Shown here one piece after another: positions 34,965 through 43,880 of a stretch of 64,000 nt of DNA. This DNA comes from Ornithobacterium rhinotracheale. GTDB taxonomy: Bacteria; Bacteroidota; Bacteroidia; Flavobacteriales; Weeksellaceae. The notes beneath the pieces were generated by a model that saw nothing but the letters and a program-made list of their open reading frames with translations, was not told the origin of the DNA and did not search any database. The position numbers and the translations under genes are program-made. Within the stretch, counting starts at the first letter, position 1, and each line of letters opens with the position of its first letter. Where the stretch lies: positions 124,001-188,000 of the forward strand of contig NZ_CP094846.1 of NCBI RefSeq assembly GCF_022832975.1, in the 5' to 3' direction.

Positions 34965-37145
34965 TTAAAACCAATAGCCTAATGATACATAAGGAATCAC
35001 CTTACCATATTGTGGAGAATAGCTTAAACTTCCCGAAAGTGGACCAAAGGGACTATCATAACTATAAGTGATACCATAGCCTTGATAGGCGTAATCTATA
35101 AAACTCAAATGATTTAATTTATCGGCAATAGAGAGAATATTTGCATTGGCCGTTAAATAATGTTTTTTGAGAAATTTATATTGTACACCTCCACTTAATT
35201 CAAACATATTATTGGCAACTAACGAGCCAAAATTTAAACCATAAAATGGAGATGAGTTTAAAATTACTTGCTGCTGTAATCCTCCAACATTAAAGTTTAA
35301 ACCATTAGGTATATCTGTAACTCCAAAGAAAGTGTTGAACCTTCCTCCTGAAAGAATAGAAAAATGATCGCCTAGCGGAAAATTCATTTTTAAATTTGAT
35401 TTTAAATAAAAAATCGGATCAAAATTTTCTTGTGATGATGCAACAATGTATCTGATTTCACTGTCGAGCATCAGACCTTTAGTGGCATAATAATTATGAT
35501 CTCTATTGTCTATTTTCACAAAAGCATAAGGGGTATAAAAATGATTATTAGCTAATTTTTGATTTGTATCGTCTTTGGATAAATTTTCTGTTTCAATTTT
35601 AATATATTGATGTTCCAAGCCTAATCCAATGGCGTAACGCTCCTTTAATGTGGATTGAACATACGCTTGATTTTTAAATGTTTTTATATCATAATTTAAA
35701 TTAGGAATACCCACTTGATCTAAACGATTGAGTACAGAAAATTGTTGAAAAGCACTATTAATTCCAAAACTTGGTTTCACACCATTGTCTACAAAATAAT
35801 TGGCATAATAACGAGGCTTATCTCCCAAAACTAAATCAAGCGATAAGGTGGTATTGATACTGATAATGTTTTTTGCCGTGAAGTTTAACAATAAGGAAGA
35901 TTTAAATAATTCGTCGTAATGTAAACCTGCTTTTACAAAAAGATTATCCTTGCTTTCCACTATATCAAGATACAATATATAGCTACCGTCTTTTGCTTTT
36001 TCTAAACGATTGTTTATTTCTTTGAAGTTTCCAGTCGCATACAAGGCATCGATACCTTTTATGATCATATCGTAATTAACTGCTCTGGGTAGTTTCATGC
36101 CTAATTTACCCAAAACATAGTTTTTGGTATAACTCTTAAGACCTGAAATATCAACATCACTGATGAGGTATATGTCGTCAATCAATGAAACATCAGATTT
36201 TCTTTTATGTTTTCCCACAATTTTAGAAAGACTATCTATTTGAGGTTTTATATCTAAAACCGCTTTTTTTCCGATGGCAATCAAAGTATCTTTTGCTTCA
36301 AAATCCATAACAGAAAAACCTAGAATATTCGGTTTTATATTAATATCTACCTTTTTTCGCTGTTCGTTTGTTTTAGATTCTATACCATATGAAATGATTT
36401 GTTCCAAAATATTAGCCACATTTTTAATGTCTTTTTCCTTCATTAAACCTTCACCCAAATCGACACCAATGATTATATCTGCACCCATATCTTTTACTTC
36501 CTGCACGGGATAATTATTGACTACACCACCATCTATGTAATAAGATGAATCTATACGAACTGGTGAAAATAGAGTAGGGTATGCACCAGATGCAAATACA
36601 TCTTGTGGTAAAAATCCTTTTTTAAATATTTTTTGTTTACCAGTTTCTAAATTTGTAGCTATGCATAAAAAGGGTATATTTAATTTAGAAAAATCTTCTG
36701 TGTCATGGGTATGTTGCAGGTATTTTATGAGTGTATTCAATGTGCCATGCCCATTAGATATAGATTTAGGTAATGAAAGTTTAAAATGATTGAAGGTGAG
36801 TGATATTAAATATTTTTCTTCGTACTGTTTTTGAAAAAAAGGGGCATCTTCTCTATTGTTATCATCGTAAATAATTTTTTCAAAATCTATTTCTTTTAAT
36901 ATTTTCTCTAAATCCTTTGCTGAGTAGCCAGATGCATATAAACCACCAACGATAGCCCCCATACTCGTACCACCTATGTAATCTATGGGAATTTGTGCTT
37001 TTTCCAACTCCTCCAAAACTCCCACATGAGCATAGCCCTTGGCGCCCCCTCCACTTAAAACCAAACCCACTTTTGGCCTATTTTCTTGCGCATTGACTAG
37101 GCTTAACAAGGCACAAAATAGTGCTAAAAAATAATTTCTTTTCAT
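34965..37145 (-). CDS. Patatin-like phospholipase fused to Omp85-type barrel (PlpD-like)
   Basis: 726 residues. Signal peptide 1-20 (NAQ). Patatin domain about 25-300: oxyanion GGGAKGYAHVGVL, catalytic Ser61 in GGTSMGAIVGG and Asp205 in DGGVVNNYP form the dyad. A POTRA-like segment follows (about 335-410, ISDVDISGLKSYTKNYVLGKLGMKLP), then a 16-strand-type BamA-family barrel ending in YVSLGYWF with the terminal aromatic. The layout is that of type Vd autotransporters such as PlpD. Whether the lipase is released or stays attached is unknown. Confidence 0.88.
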   Translation of the reverse strand: MKRNYFLALFCALLSLVNAQENRPKVGLVLSGGGAKGYAHVGVLEELEKAQIPIDYIGGTSMGAIVGGLYASGYSAKDLEKILKEIDFEKIIYDDNNREDAPFFQKQYEEKYLISLTFNHFKLSLPKSISNGHGTLNTLIKYLQHTHDTEDFSKLNIPFLCIATNLETGKQKIFKKGFLPQDVFASGAYPTLFSPVRIDSSYYIDGGVVNNYPVQEVKDMGADIIIGVDLGEGLMKEKDIKNVANILEQIISYGIESKTNEQRKKVDINIKPNILGFSVMDFEAKDTLIAIGKKAVLDIKPQIDSLSKIVGKHKRKSDVSLIDDIYLISDVDISGLKSYTKNYVLGKLGMKLPRAVNYDMIIKGIDALYATGNFKEINNRLEKAKDGSYILYLDIVESKDNLFVKAGLHYDELFKSSLLLNFTAKNIISINTTLSLDLVLGDKPRYYANYFVDNGVKPSFGINSAFQQFSVLNRLDQVGIPNLNYDIKTFKNQAYVQSTLKERYAIGLGLEHQYIKIETENLSKDDTNQKLANNHFYTPYAFVKIDNRDHNYYATKGLMLDSEIRYIVASSQENFDPIFYLKSNLKMNFPLGDHFSILSGGRFNTFFGVTDIPNGLNFNVGGLQQQVILNSSPFYGLNFGSLVANNMFELSGGVQYKFLKKHYLTANANILSIADKLNHLSFIDYAYQGYGITYSYDSPFGPLSGSLSYSPQYGKVIPYVSLGYWF

Positions 37146-37154
37146 GCTATATAT

Positions 37155-37589
37155 TTACTCTTCTTCGTCCGTATCACTAAAAATTAGTTGTAGGCATTCA
37201 TCTTCTTTATCGCGCATCTGTTGTTGTTCCTCCTCGGTTTTATCCTTAAAACCCATCATATGCAAAAGTCCATGTACCATAACACGACCAAGCTCAGCCT
37301 CAAAATCAGATGCGTATTCAAAAGCATTGTCTGAAACTCTATCGATACTTATAAAAATATCACCAGAAAGTAAATTTCCATCGCAGTAATCAAATGTAAT
37401 GATATCTGTATAATAATCGTGATTTAAATGCTTTTGATTAATCGCTAAAAGATATTCATCATCACAAAAAATATAATTAATATCCTCTACTTCATAGTTA
37501 TGTTTTTCGGCACAGGCTTCTAACCAATCGGCAAAAACTTGTGGATTTTCTAGGGTAAAATCTTCTGTTTCGGAGAAAAATTGAATCAT
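37155..37589 (-). CDS. ybeY: Endoribonuclease YbeY
   Basis: 144 residues. Metal-dependent RNase acting in 16S rRNA 3'-end maturation and ribosome quality control. TDIITFDY (61-68) and the zinc motif HGLLHMMGFKD are clear: His106 and His110 are ligands, while the usual third His is Asp116, a substitution I believe is common in Bacteroidota. Nine bases upstream of the patatin gene, so probably co-transcribed. Confidence 0.9.
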   Translation of the reverse strand: MIQFFSETEDFTLENPQVFADWLEACAEKHNYEVEDINYIFCDDEYLLAINQKHLNHDYYTDIITFDYCDGNLLSGDIFISIDRVSDNAFEYASDFEAELGRVMVHGLLHMMGFKDKTEEEQQQMRDKEDECLQLIFSDTDEEE

Positions 37590-37674
37590 GGCATTAATTT
37601 TTATGTAAATATAATGGAATAAATCATTTAATTACAAAGATTTATCTTATTTTTTATTTGTAAAACAGAACAAA

Positions 37675-37707
37675 AAAAATCCACTTTATTGTAAAAAGTG
37701 GATTTTT
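37675..37707 (-). terminator. Terminator of the minus-strand TrkH-type gene
   Basis: 13-bp perfect stem (37675-37687 with 37695-37707). An A tract on the left gives the T run when read leftward. Confidence 0.85.
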
Positions 37708-37726
37708 AATATTTTTATGCAAAGTA

Positions 37727-39118
37727 CTATACCGCTAAATCTTCCATTTCATTATAAATAGTCAATTGTTTTTTGCGCGCTAGTATAGAAATTCCAAAGG
37801 TAATTACCCCAAGACGACCAATAAACATAGTACATATTATGGCTATCTTACCTATGGTAGATAAATCTCCTGTGATTCCCGTGCTTAGACCTACAGTACC
37901 CAGTGCAGAAGCTGTCTCAAATAAGATAGCAGAAAGTGAAAAATCCTCTGTAAATGAAAGTATAAAGGTTACTAGAAATATCACGCCTGTGTAGAATATA
38001 AATGCTGTGGTAGCAGCATATAATCTATCAATAGGAATTACTTTTCCCATAAACGAAACTCGCTTATCTCCCCTTAATCTACTCCACATAATAGCGGTAA
38101 TAGCGGTGAACGTGGTTGTCTTCAATCCACCTGCAGTACCTGATGGGGAAGCTCCTATATACATTAAAAATACGGTAAATAACAATAATGGTAATGATAA
38201 ATTGGAAATAGGAATAGTATTGAAACCAGCCGTGGTTAAAGCAGACATGGATTGGAAAAATGAGGTAATAAATCTGTTTTCATTATTAAATCTCGTGGCA
38301 GGTTCTTTAAAATAATACATCAATGTACCTGCAATCAAAAGAATACTTAGTATTAATACTATTACCTTGGTTGTAAAACTAATTTTTTTGGTTTTTCCGC
38401 TGAGTCTACTCCATAAATCTGTAACAACTATAAAACCTAGTGATCCCAATAGAGATAAAGTAGAAATTACTATGTTCAGAGGAATATTACTAGCAAAATC
38501 CTCCAAACTATTATTATAAAGCCCTACACCCGCAGTACAAAAAGCCGATATTGAGTGAAATATACTACTCCAAATGGCAAAACTTGGAGGTACATTCGCA
38601 TCTACAAAAATGAAATATAATGCAATGGCTCCGAGAATTTCAGCAGACAATGTAAACACAATTATAGATTTTATGACGTCTTTAATTTCTAATCCCTCAG
38701 GTAGAGAAAATTCTGTTGTCAAAATCCTAACATGGTGGCTACTCATCTTGTTTTTTCTAGACATTACTAAAAATGAGCCCATTGTCATATATCCAATCCC
38801 TCCTATTTGCACCAATATGGCTATAATAACTAGCCCTATTGCATTATAGGTATCGGACAAGCTCACAGTAACTAGCCCAGTAGTAGAAATGGCAGATGTT
38901 GTTGTAAATAAATTATCTAGCATACTAGTAGGCTGCTTATGTAGATAGGGTATAGAAAGCAACATCCATCCAATGAAGGTATAAAGTGCAAACCCAAATA
39001 TTAAATGCCTCTGAGGGCTTAAGGTTAAAATAAATTTACGGTATTTGTAATACAATGTACTAAAGAAATTAGTATTACTTTCTAAGCCTTCTTTGAAATC
39101 TTCTTTCATTATTCGCAA
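37727..39118 (-). CDS. TrkH/KtrB-family potassium transporter subunit (copy 1)
   Basis: 463 residues with the four-repeat M1-P-M2 layout of the superfamily. Selectivity-loop segments can be seen: TTTSAISTTGLVTV, HSISAFCTAGVGLY, SMSALTTAGFNTIP and ETASALGTVGLSTG, each with the filter glycine. The GASPSGTAGGLKTTT stretch between is characteristic. It forms the K+ path and needs a TrkA/KtrA regulator such as the one at 41.1 kb. Divergent from the second copy, separated by about 200 bases. Confidence 0.9.
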   Translation of the reverse strand: MRIMKEDFKEGLESNTNFFSTLYYKYRKFILTLSPQRHLIFGFALYTFIGWMLLSIPYLHKQPTSMLDNLFTTTSAISTTGLVTVSLSDTYNAIGLVIIAILVQIGGIGYMTMGSFLVMSRKNKMSSHHVRILTTEFSLPEGLEIKDVIKSIIVFTLSAEILGAIALYFIFVDANVPPSFAIWSSIFHSISAFCTAGVGLYNNSLEDFASNIPLNIVISTLSLLGSLGFIVVTDLWSRLSGKTKKISFTTKVIVLILSILLIAGTLMYYFKEPATRFNNENRFITSFFQSMSALTTAGFNTIPISNLSLPLLLFTVFLMYIGASPSGTAGGLKTTTFTAITAIMWSRLRGDKRVSFMGKVIPIDRLYAATTAFIFYTGVIFLVTFILSFTEDFSLSAILFETASALGTVGLSTGITGDLSTIGKIAIICTMFIGRLGVITFGISILARKKQLTIYNEMEDLAV

Positions 39119-39143
39119 AAAATTTAGTGATTGAACTTCGTTG

Positions 39144-39151
39144 CAAAAGTA
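39144..39151 (-). promoter_or_regulatory. -7 promoter element, TrkH-type copy 1
   Basis: Minus-strand TACTTTTG fits TAnnTTTG, 26 bases before the ATG at 39118. A TTTG lies 25 bases further on, slightly beyond the usual spacing. Confidence 0.5.
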
Positions 39152-39281
39152 ATGTTTTTACTTTTTTAAAAAGCACCAAAATTTTAAAAAATTTAATGCA
39201 TATCACACCAAATTTTGTTTTACTACTTATTTTATAGAAAACTAAACCAATAATTATAGTCCTCTATAATAGATAAAATTG

Positions 39282-39289
39282 TAATTTTG
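39282..39289 (+). promoter_or_regulatory. -7 promoter element, TrkH-type copy 2
   Basis: TAATTTTG fits TAnnTTTG. The GTG at 39292 that opens the longest frame lies before the expected transcription start, so ATG 39319 is preferred. Confidence 0.55.
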
Positions 39290-39318
39290 CCGTGATTAAT
39301 TTTTGGTTAGAACACAGA

Positions 39319-41064
39319 ATGAAATTCTTAAAAATCATTAACGAGTTTTTTAATTATAGTAAAAAATATATCTATAAGCTCACTTTTTACATGAGTGTGC
39401 TTTCGGTAATTATTTTTATTTACGACCTAGGTTTTAAACACAATGATGATTACTACCACTGGGCAGATTATATATACAAACTTTCTATATTCTTAGGTGC
39501 TTTTTCCATTATTTTAAAGCATATTTATACAGGAAAAAAATATTTTCTCACTGTCAAAATATTTGATTTAGCTAGCGTAATATTCTTTTTCTATGTATTG
39601 TATCGCTCACTAGTTATACACAAATCTATGTGGGCATTTGCCATTTTCTTTGTTTTTGTTCGGGAAGTTTCGGCAATGCACATCAATTATGGTAAAAATG
39701 TAATCAACCCTGCAAGATTATTTCTATTCAGTTTTTTAGTAATTATTTTATTTGGTTCTTTTTTACTTATGCTTCCACAGGCAAGTAATGTTGAACTTAG
39801 CTATCTCGATGCACTTTTTATGTCTACCAGTGCAGTATGTGTTACAGGATTAAGCATTATGGATGTGAGTAGTGGTCTCACGCACTTTGGGCAAGGTGTA
39901 ATATTAGTTTTGATACAAATCGGAGGTTTAGGAATCATGACATTTGCAAGTTATTTTTCCTACTTTTTTAGAGGTTCTAGCTCATATAGCAATCACCTTA
40001 CACTCAGTGAATTTACCAATAGCGACAATCTGAGCGATGTATTTTCTACCTTAAGACGAATCGTTCTCATTACTTTAATCATTGAATTTATAGGTGCAAC
40101 CCTTATTTATTTTGCTACAAGTTTTAATGATTTGGACGAAAATGCAATTTTCTTTTCCATGTTCCATTCCATTTCGGCATTCTGTAATGCAGGATTTTCT
40201 ACCCTGCCAGATGGGCTTTATTCAGCGAGTGTGCAACATGATTATGATTTACATTTAATTATAGCATTGCTCATCACATTTGGAGGTTTAGGCTTCCCAA
40301 TTGTGTACAATGTTTATAAATATTTTGTCTACAAAATCTCAAATTTATACCGCAAAATTTTACGAAGAGATAGAATTCAGTATAAACCTTGGCTCATCAG
40401 CATCAATGCCAGAATTACGCTTACTACCACATTTGCATTATTCTTTTTAGGTTTTATATCATTCTTTATCTTTGAGTACGATTACACTTTAAGCAATTAT
40501 GATTTAAAAGGAAAAATCGTTGAATCCATCTTTGGATCCGTAACACCGCGTACTGCGGGATTCAACACGGTAGATATGGCAAATTTATCTTTCCCTACCT
40601 TAATGGTTTATTTCTTGCTCATGTGGGTAGGAGCTTCGCCAGGATCCACAGGAGGTGGTATCAAAACCAGCACTTTTGCCGTTTCAATCCTTAATTTTAT
40701 GAGTCTGGCTAAAGGTAAAGATAGAGTAGAAGCTTTCCGTAGAGAAATCTCTCAAACCTCAATCAAAAGGGCATTTGCAACCATTGTGCTATCTCTATTC
40801 GTAATTGGCGTAGCCATTGCCATTATAGAAAGTGTAGAGCACGACAAGGGCTTACTATCCATCGCATTTGAATGTTTCTCGGCTTACAGCACCGTGGGAT
40901 TAAGCTTAGGAATCACAGATTCACTTTCAAGCGTTTCAAAAGTAGTGATAATTTGCGTAATGTTCATCGGGCGTGTGAGCATGCTTTCCATCTTGATTGC
41001 ATTACTTAAAAAAGAAAAATACAAAGGTTATAAATACCCAACCGAGGATATTTTAATCAACTAA
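39319..41064 (+). CDS. TrkH/KtrB-family potassium transporter subunit (copy 2)
   Basis: 581 residues from the ATG at 39319. It carries about 110 extra N-terminal residues with several helices before the conserved core, unlike copy 1. Filter segments: FMSTSAVCVTGLSIM, FHSISAFCNAGFSTLP, FGSVTPRTAGFNTVD and CFSAYSTVGLSLG; the GASPGSTGGGIKTST stretch is present. Followed after 36 bases by its regulatory subunit gene, making a complete uptake system. Role: K+ accumulation and osmotic balance at the inner membrane. The function of the extra N-terminal region is unknown. Confidence 0.9.
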   Translation: MKFLKIINEFFNYSKKYIYKLTFYMSVLSVIIFIYDLGFKHNDDYYHWADYIYKLSIFLGAFSIILKHIYTGKKYFLTVKIFDLASVIFFFYVLYRSLVIHKSMWAFAIFFVFVREVSAMHINYGKNVINPARLFLFSFLVIILFGSFLLMLPQASNVELSYLDALFMSTSAVCVTGLSIMDVSSGLTHFGQGVILVLIQIGGLGIMTFASYFSYFFRGSSSYSNHLTLSEFTNSDNLSDVFSTLRRIVLITLIIEFIGATLIYFATSFNDLDENAIFFSMFHSISAFCNAGFSTLPDGLYSASVQHDYDLHLIIALLITFGGLGFPIVYNVYKYFVYKISNLYRKILRRDRIQYKPWLISINARITLTTTFALFFLGFISFFIFEYDYTLSNYDLKGKIVESIFGSVTPRTAGFNTVDMANLSFPTLMVYFLLMWVGASPGSTGGGIKTSTFAVSILNFMSLAKGKDRVEAFRREISQTSIKRAFATIVLSLFVIGVAIAIIESVEHDKGLLSIAFECFSAYSTVGLSLGITDSLSSVSKVVIICVMFIGRVSMLSILIALLKKEKYKGYKYPTEDILIN

Positions 41065-41100
41065 TATTTAATTTATTTAATACTAAAAAAACATCTTTAT

Positions 41101-41784
41101 ATGAAATACATAGTGATCGGACTCGGAGGATTTGGTGCATCGCTCGCGCAATATCTCACCAATATGGGGCACGAGGTAATCGCCATCGACAATCGCATGG
41201 AAAAAGTAGATTTTTATAAAGATAAAATCACTCACACCATTTGTATGGATGCTACCGATTTGCACACACTGGGCGGACTTCCTATCAAGGATACCGACAT
41301 GATTGTAGTAGCCATCGGGGAGGAGCACGGTGCCAGTATCATGTGTGCTGCCAACCTTAAAACATTGGGTGCCAAAAAAATCATAGGGCGTGCCATCTCC
41401 AGCGTGCACGAAACCGTATTACACGCCATTGGGGTAGAAACCATCATTCGCCCAGAAAAAGAATCTGCGCGTAAATGGTCTAAAAAATTAAGCAACAAAC
41501 ACCTCGAAGAAACTTTTGAACTAAACAAAGAATACAGCATTACCGAGGTGCGCGTACCTAAAAAATACGACGGAAAAACCATTGCCGAAGTCGATTTTAG
41601 AAACAACTACAACCTAGTGGCACTCACAACGGCCAAAGAACGCGAAATCCATTGTCCGCTCGGGGGCCATAGAATGAACAAAGAAGTATATGGCGTAGCA
41701 CAAAACAATACCATACTCAATATGGGAGATATCATCGTAGTGTACGGAAAAAACCGAGATATTGAGAAATTCTTACATTCTTAA
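41101..41784 (+). CDS. KtrA/TrkA-family potassium uptake regulator
   Basis: 227 residues. RCK_N domain 1-120 with the nucleotide-binding VIGLGGFGASLAQYLTNMGHEVIAIDNR (Gly-rich loop and terminal Asp), then RCK_C (about 140-225, ITEVRVPKKYDGKTIAEVDF). It forms the cytoplasmic ring that gates the membrane subunit in response to nucleotides. Only one regulator is visible for two TrkH-type subunits, so it may serve both. A strong terminator follows. Confidence 0.92.
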   Translation: MKYIVIGLGGFGASLAQYLTNMGHEVIAIDNRMEKVDFYKDKITHTICMDATDLHTLGGLPIKDTDMIVVAIGEEHGASIMCAANLKTLGAKKIIGRAISSVHETVLHAIGVETIIRPEKESARKWSKKLSNKHLEETFELNKEYSITEVRVPKKYDGKTIAEVDFRNNYNLVALTTAKEREIHCPLGGHRMNKEVYGVAQNNTILNMGDIIVVYGKNRDIEKFLHS

Positions 41785-41941
41785 TATTTTTAATATTTAA
41801 TTTTAAAAGTATTAAATTTTTAACGCTCATAATTTAAGTTTAAAGCCATTAAATCATTTTTTAATAGCTAAACCTATCGAGAATTAAAATAATTGAAGAA
41901 AATCGATTTTTAAGCATTTTTTCTTTTAATCATTAAAAAAT

Positions 41942-41973
41942 AAGCCGTTTCACGATTGCGAAACGGCTTTTTA
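41942..41973 (+). terminator. Terminator after the KtrA-type gene
   Basis: Arms 41942-41951 and 41960-41969 form a perfect 10-bp stem with a following T run. The preceding A run means it may also work leftward. The rest of the 279-base gap shows nothing else. Confidence 0.85.
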
Positions 41974-42063
41974 CATTAAATAGCATTTAGCCAAAGCTAA
42001 AAATCATAATTTAAGGGATTTTTTCTGATTAAAGATTTCAACATTTTAAAAAATCTACCGAAA

Positions 42064-42768
42064 TCACATTTTCAAATAAAAATCCTTGACGATGGCAATA
42101 TAATCTTCGTTGTAAACATGTCGAGCTTTTTCGATGAAAATTTCTTTTTGGGTTAAATTTTCAGGATGAAAAGTCAATGCCAAACACGAACGCTTGATTT
42201 TGGATTGTGCATTGCCACGCACACGCAAAATCTCTTGCGGAAAAATTCCATTTTTAGCCGATTCTTCTAAAAACTGCGTTTCATACTCATACGGAATAAT
42301 CACAGCAAAAATACCCTTGGGAGATAGGAGAGAAGCTACTTTTTCAATCAATTGTGGAAAAGGCAAAAACGACTCGCTGCGTGCTCGCGCTCTGCCATGA
42401 TCATCTATCGGGAAAGAATCTTGATAAAATGGCGGATTGCTCACCACCAAATCATATTTTTTATCCCACGAAAAATCTAAAAAATCACCATTATAAACAT
42501 TTAATCGCTCTGCCCAAGGCGATTGTTCAAAATTGTATTTTGCCGTTTTATACGCCTCGGAATCCAGCTCTATGGCGTCTACCGCTTGGGCTCCACGCTG
42601 TGCAAGCATCAAGGCAATGACGCCCGTGCCCGTTCCGATATCCAAACAATGTTGAAAACTTGGCAACACAGGACACGATGCACCTAGCAACACCGCATCG
42701 GTACCGATTTTGGCTGCAGCACCTTCCTGTTCCACCGTAAATTGTTTAAAACGAAATATTTTAGACAT
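42064..42768 (-). CDS. trmN6: tRNA1(Val) (adenine-37-N6)-methyltransferase
   Basis: 234 residues from the ATG at 42768. Starts MSKIFRFKQFTVEQEGAAAKIGTDAVLLGA, the hallmark of the YfiC/TrmN6 group, followed by SAM motif DIGTGTGVIALMLAQRG and the N6-adenine catalytic motif VVSNPPFY. It methylates A37 of tRNA-Val. The longer frame from 42822 runs through the rpiB terminator, so the inner start is preferred. Confidence 0.9.
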   Translation of the reverse strand: MSKIFRFKQFTVEQEGAAAKIGTDAVLLGASCPVLPSFQHCLDIGTGTGVIALMLAQRGAQAVDAIELDSEAYKTAKYNFEQSPWAERLNVYNGDFLDFSWDKKYDLVVSNPPFYQDSFPIDDHGRARARSESFLPFPQLIEKVASLLSPKGIFAVIIPYEYETQFLEESAKNGIFPQEILRVRGNAQSKIKRSCLALTFHPENLTQKEIFIEKARHVYNEDYIAIVKDFYLKM

Positions 42769-42791
42769 AAAATATTGATTTTTAGCTATAA

Positions 42792-42825
42792 AAAATGATT
42801 CCAAAACGCATTTCGGAATCATTTT
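42792..42825 (-). terminator. rpiB terminator
   Basis: Arms 42792-42802 and 42815-42825 form a perfect 11-bp stem. It lies just beyond the rpiB stop on the minus strand. Confidence 0.85.
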
Positions 42826-42846
42826 ATACTTTAATTAATAGAGTTA

Positions 42847-43281
42847 TCAACAGCTGCAAGCAATTTTTTCTACGCGTCGCTCGTGGCGTCCACCTTCAAA
42901 ACTGGCATTTAAATAGGCATCAACGATTTCTAAGCCCAAATCTTCTGAAATAAATCGTGCTGGCAATACCAAAATATTGGCATTATTGTGTTGGCGTGCC
43001 AATTCTGCCAATTCTGTATTCCAGCAAATGGCTGCACGGATTCCTTGGTGCTTATTCGCCGTCATCGCAATACCGTTTCCACTGCCACAAAGTAGAATAC
43101 CTAAATCGGCATCGTGGTTTTCAACAGCCGTAGCTGTGGGATGCGCAAAGTCTGGATAGTCTACAGACTCTGTTGAAAAAGCTCCAAAATCTTGAATATC
43201 AATTCCTTTTGAAACTAAATGTTCTTTAATTTTCTCTTTTAATGGGTAACCTGCGTGGTCTGATCCGATGGCAATTTTCAT
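42847..43281 (-). CDS. rpiB: Ribose-5-phosphate isomerase B
   Basis: 144 residues from the ATG at 43281; the longer version adds seven residues that disrupt the normal MKIAIGSDHAGYPLKE start. Interconverts ribose 5-phosphate and ribulose 5-phosphate. Signatures: GSDHAGYPLKEKI, DYPDFAHPTA, GILLCGSGNGIAMTANKHQGIRAA with the catalytic Cys, and HNNANILVLPAR. The protein ends with a Cys-rich KIACSC tail. It borders the candidate origin region. Confidence 0.93.
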   Translation of the reverse strand: MKIAIGSDHAGYPLKEKIKEHLVSKGIDIQDFGAFSTESVDYPDFAHPTATAVENHDADLGILLCGSGNGIAMTANKHQGIRAAICWNTELAELARQHNNANILVLPARFISEDLGLEIVDAYLNASFEGGRHERRVEKIACSC

Positions 43282-43639
43282 AATTTTTATAGTTTTCAAC
43301 ATTAGTAAATCGTAAATTTAATGTAAATTATTCATGCTCAATAGCTTTAATTCATATTAAAATTGTTGATTATTTTTTAATTATGGTGAACAAAAAATCA
43401 AAACTTTTTCTTGCATTTTCTAGAATAAATTACAATAGCAAAGCTAAGAAATAATTTCCAAATTTATTTTTCATTTTCTATTGTAAAATTATCAACCCTA
43501 TTTCAATACTTCGGCACACTAATTTTAATTTTTTAAACCAAAAAATCACTTTATTTGTTAGCTTGTTGAAAAGTGATTAAACGATTTAAAAAACAAACTT
43601 TTAGTAATTGTAAAAATTGTCTAAAACTAATTTTAGCCA

Positions 43640-43880
43640 AAGTTTTCCAACAAAGTTATCCACATTTCCACAGGCACATTATATACAACATATATTTTTT
43701 AAAAAATTTTTAAAGAGAAAATATATTATATAGTATTGAATGAAAATTGTGAAAAACTATTTTTCTCTCCCTAATTACTGTTTCGTCCTTGTTCTAAAAT
43801 CTTCGGAATGAATTATGCGGTAAAATTCCGTAAAAATGTGCAATTTTACATCGTTTAATTAATAACACTTTCCACAATGA
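43640..43880. other. Candidate chromosomal replication origin (oriC)
   Basis: The 595-base gap between rpiB and rarA is very AT-rich and holds no gene. TTATCCACA (43656-43664) is a perfect DnaA box. Others fit TTWTNCACA on either strand: TGTGAAAAA (43748-43756, reverse). Near matches are ATTTCCACA (43664-43672) and CTTTCCACA (43868-43876). Between them 43681-43740 is nearly all A and T, a possible unwinding element. Gene orientation switches here from mostly leftward to all rightward, and parS-like sites lie 9-11 kb away. Confidence 0.5.
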
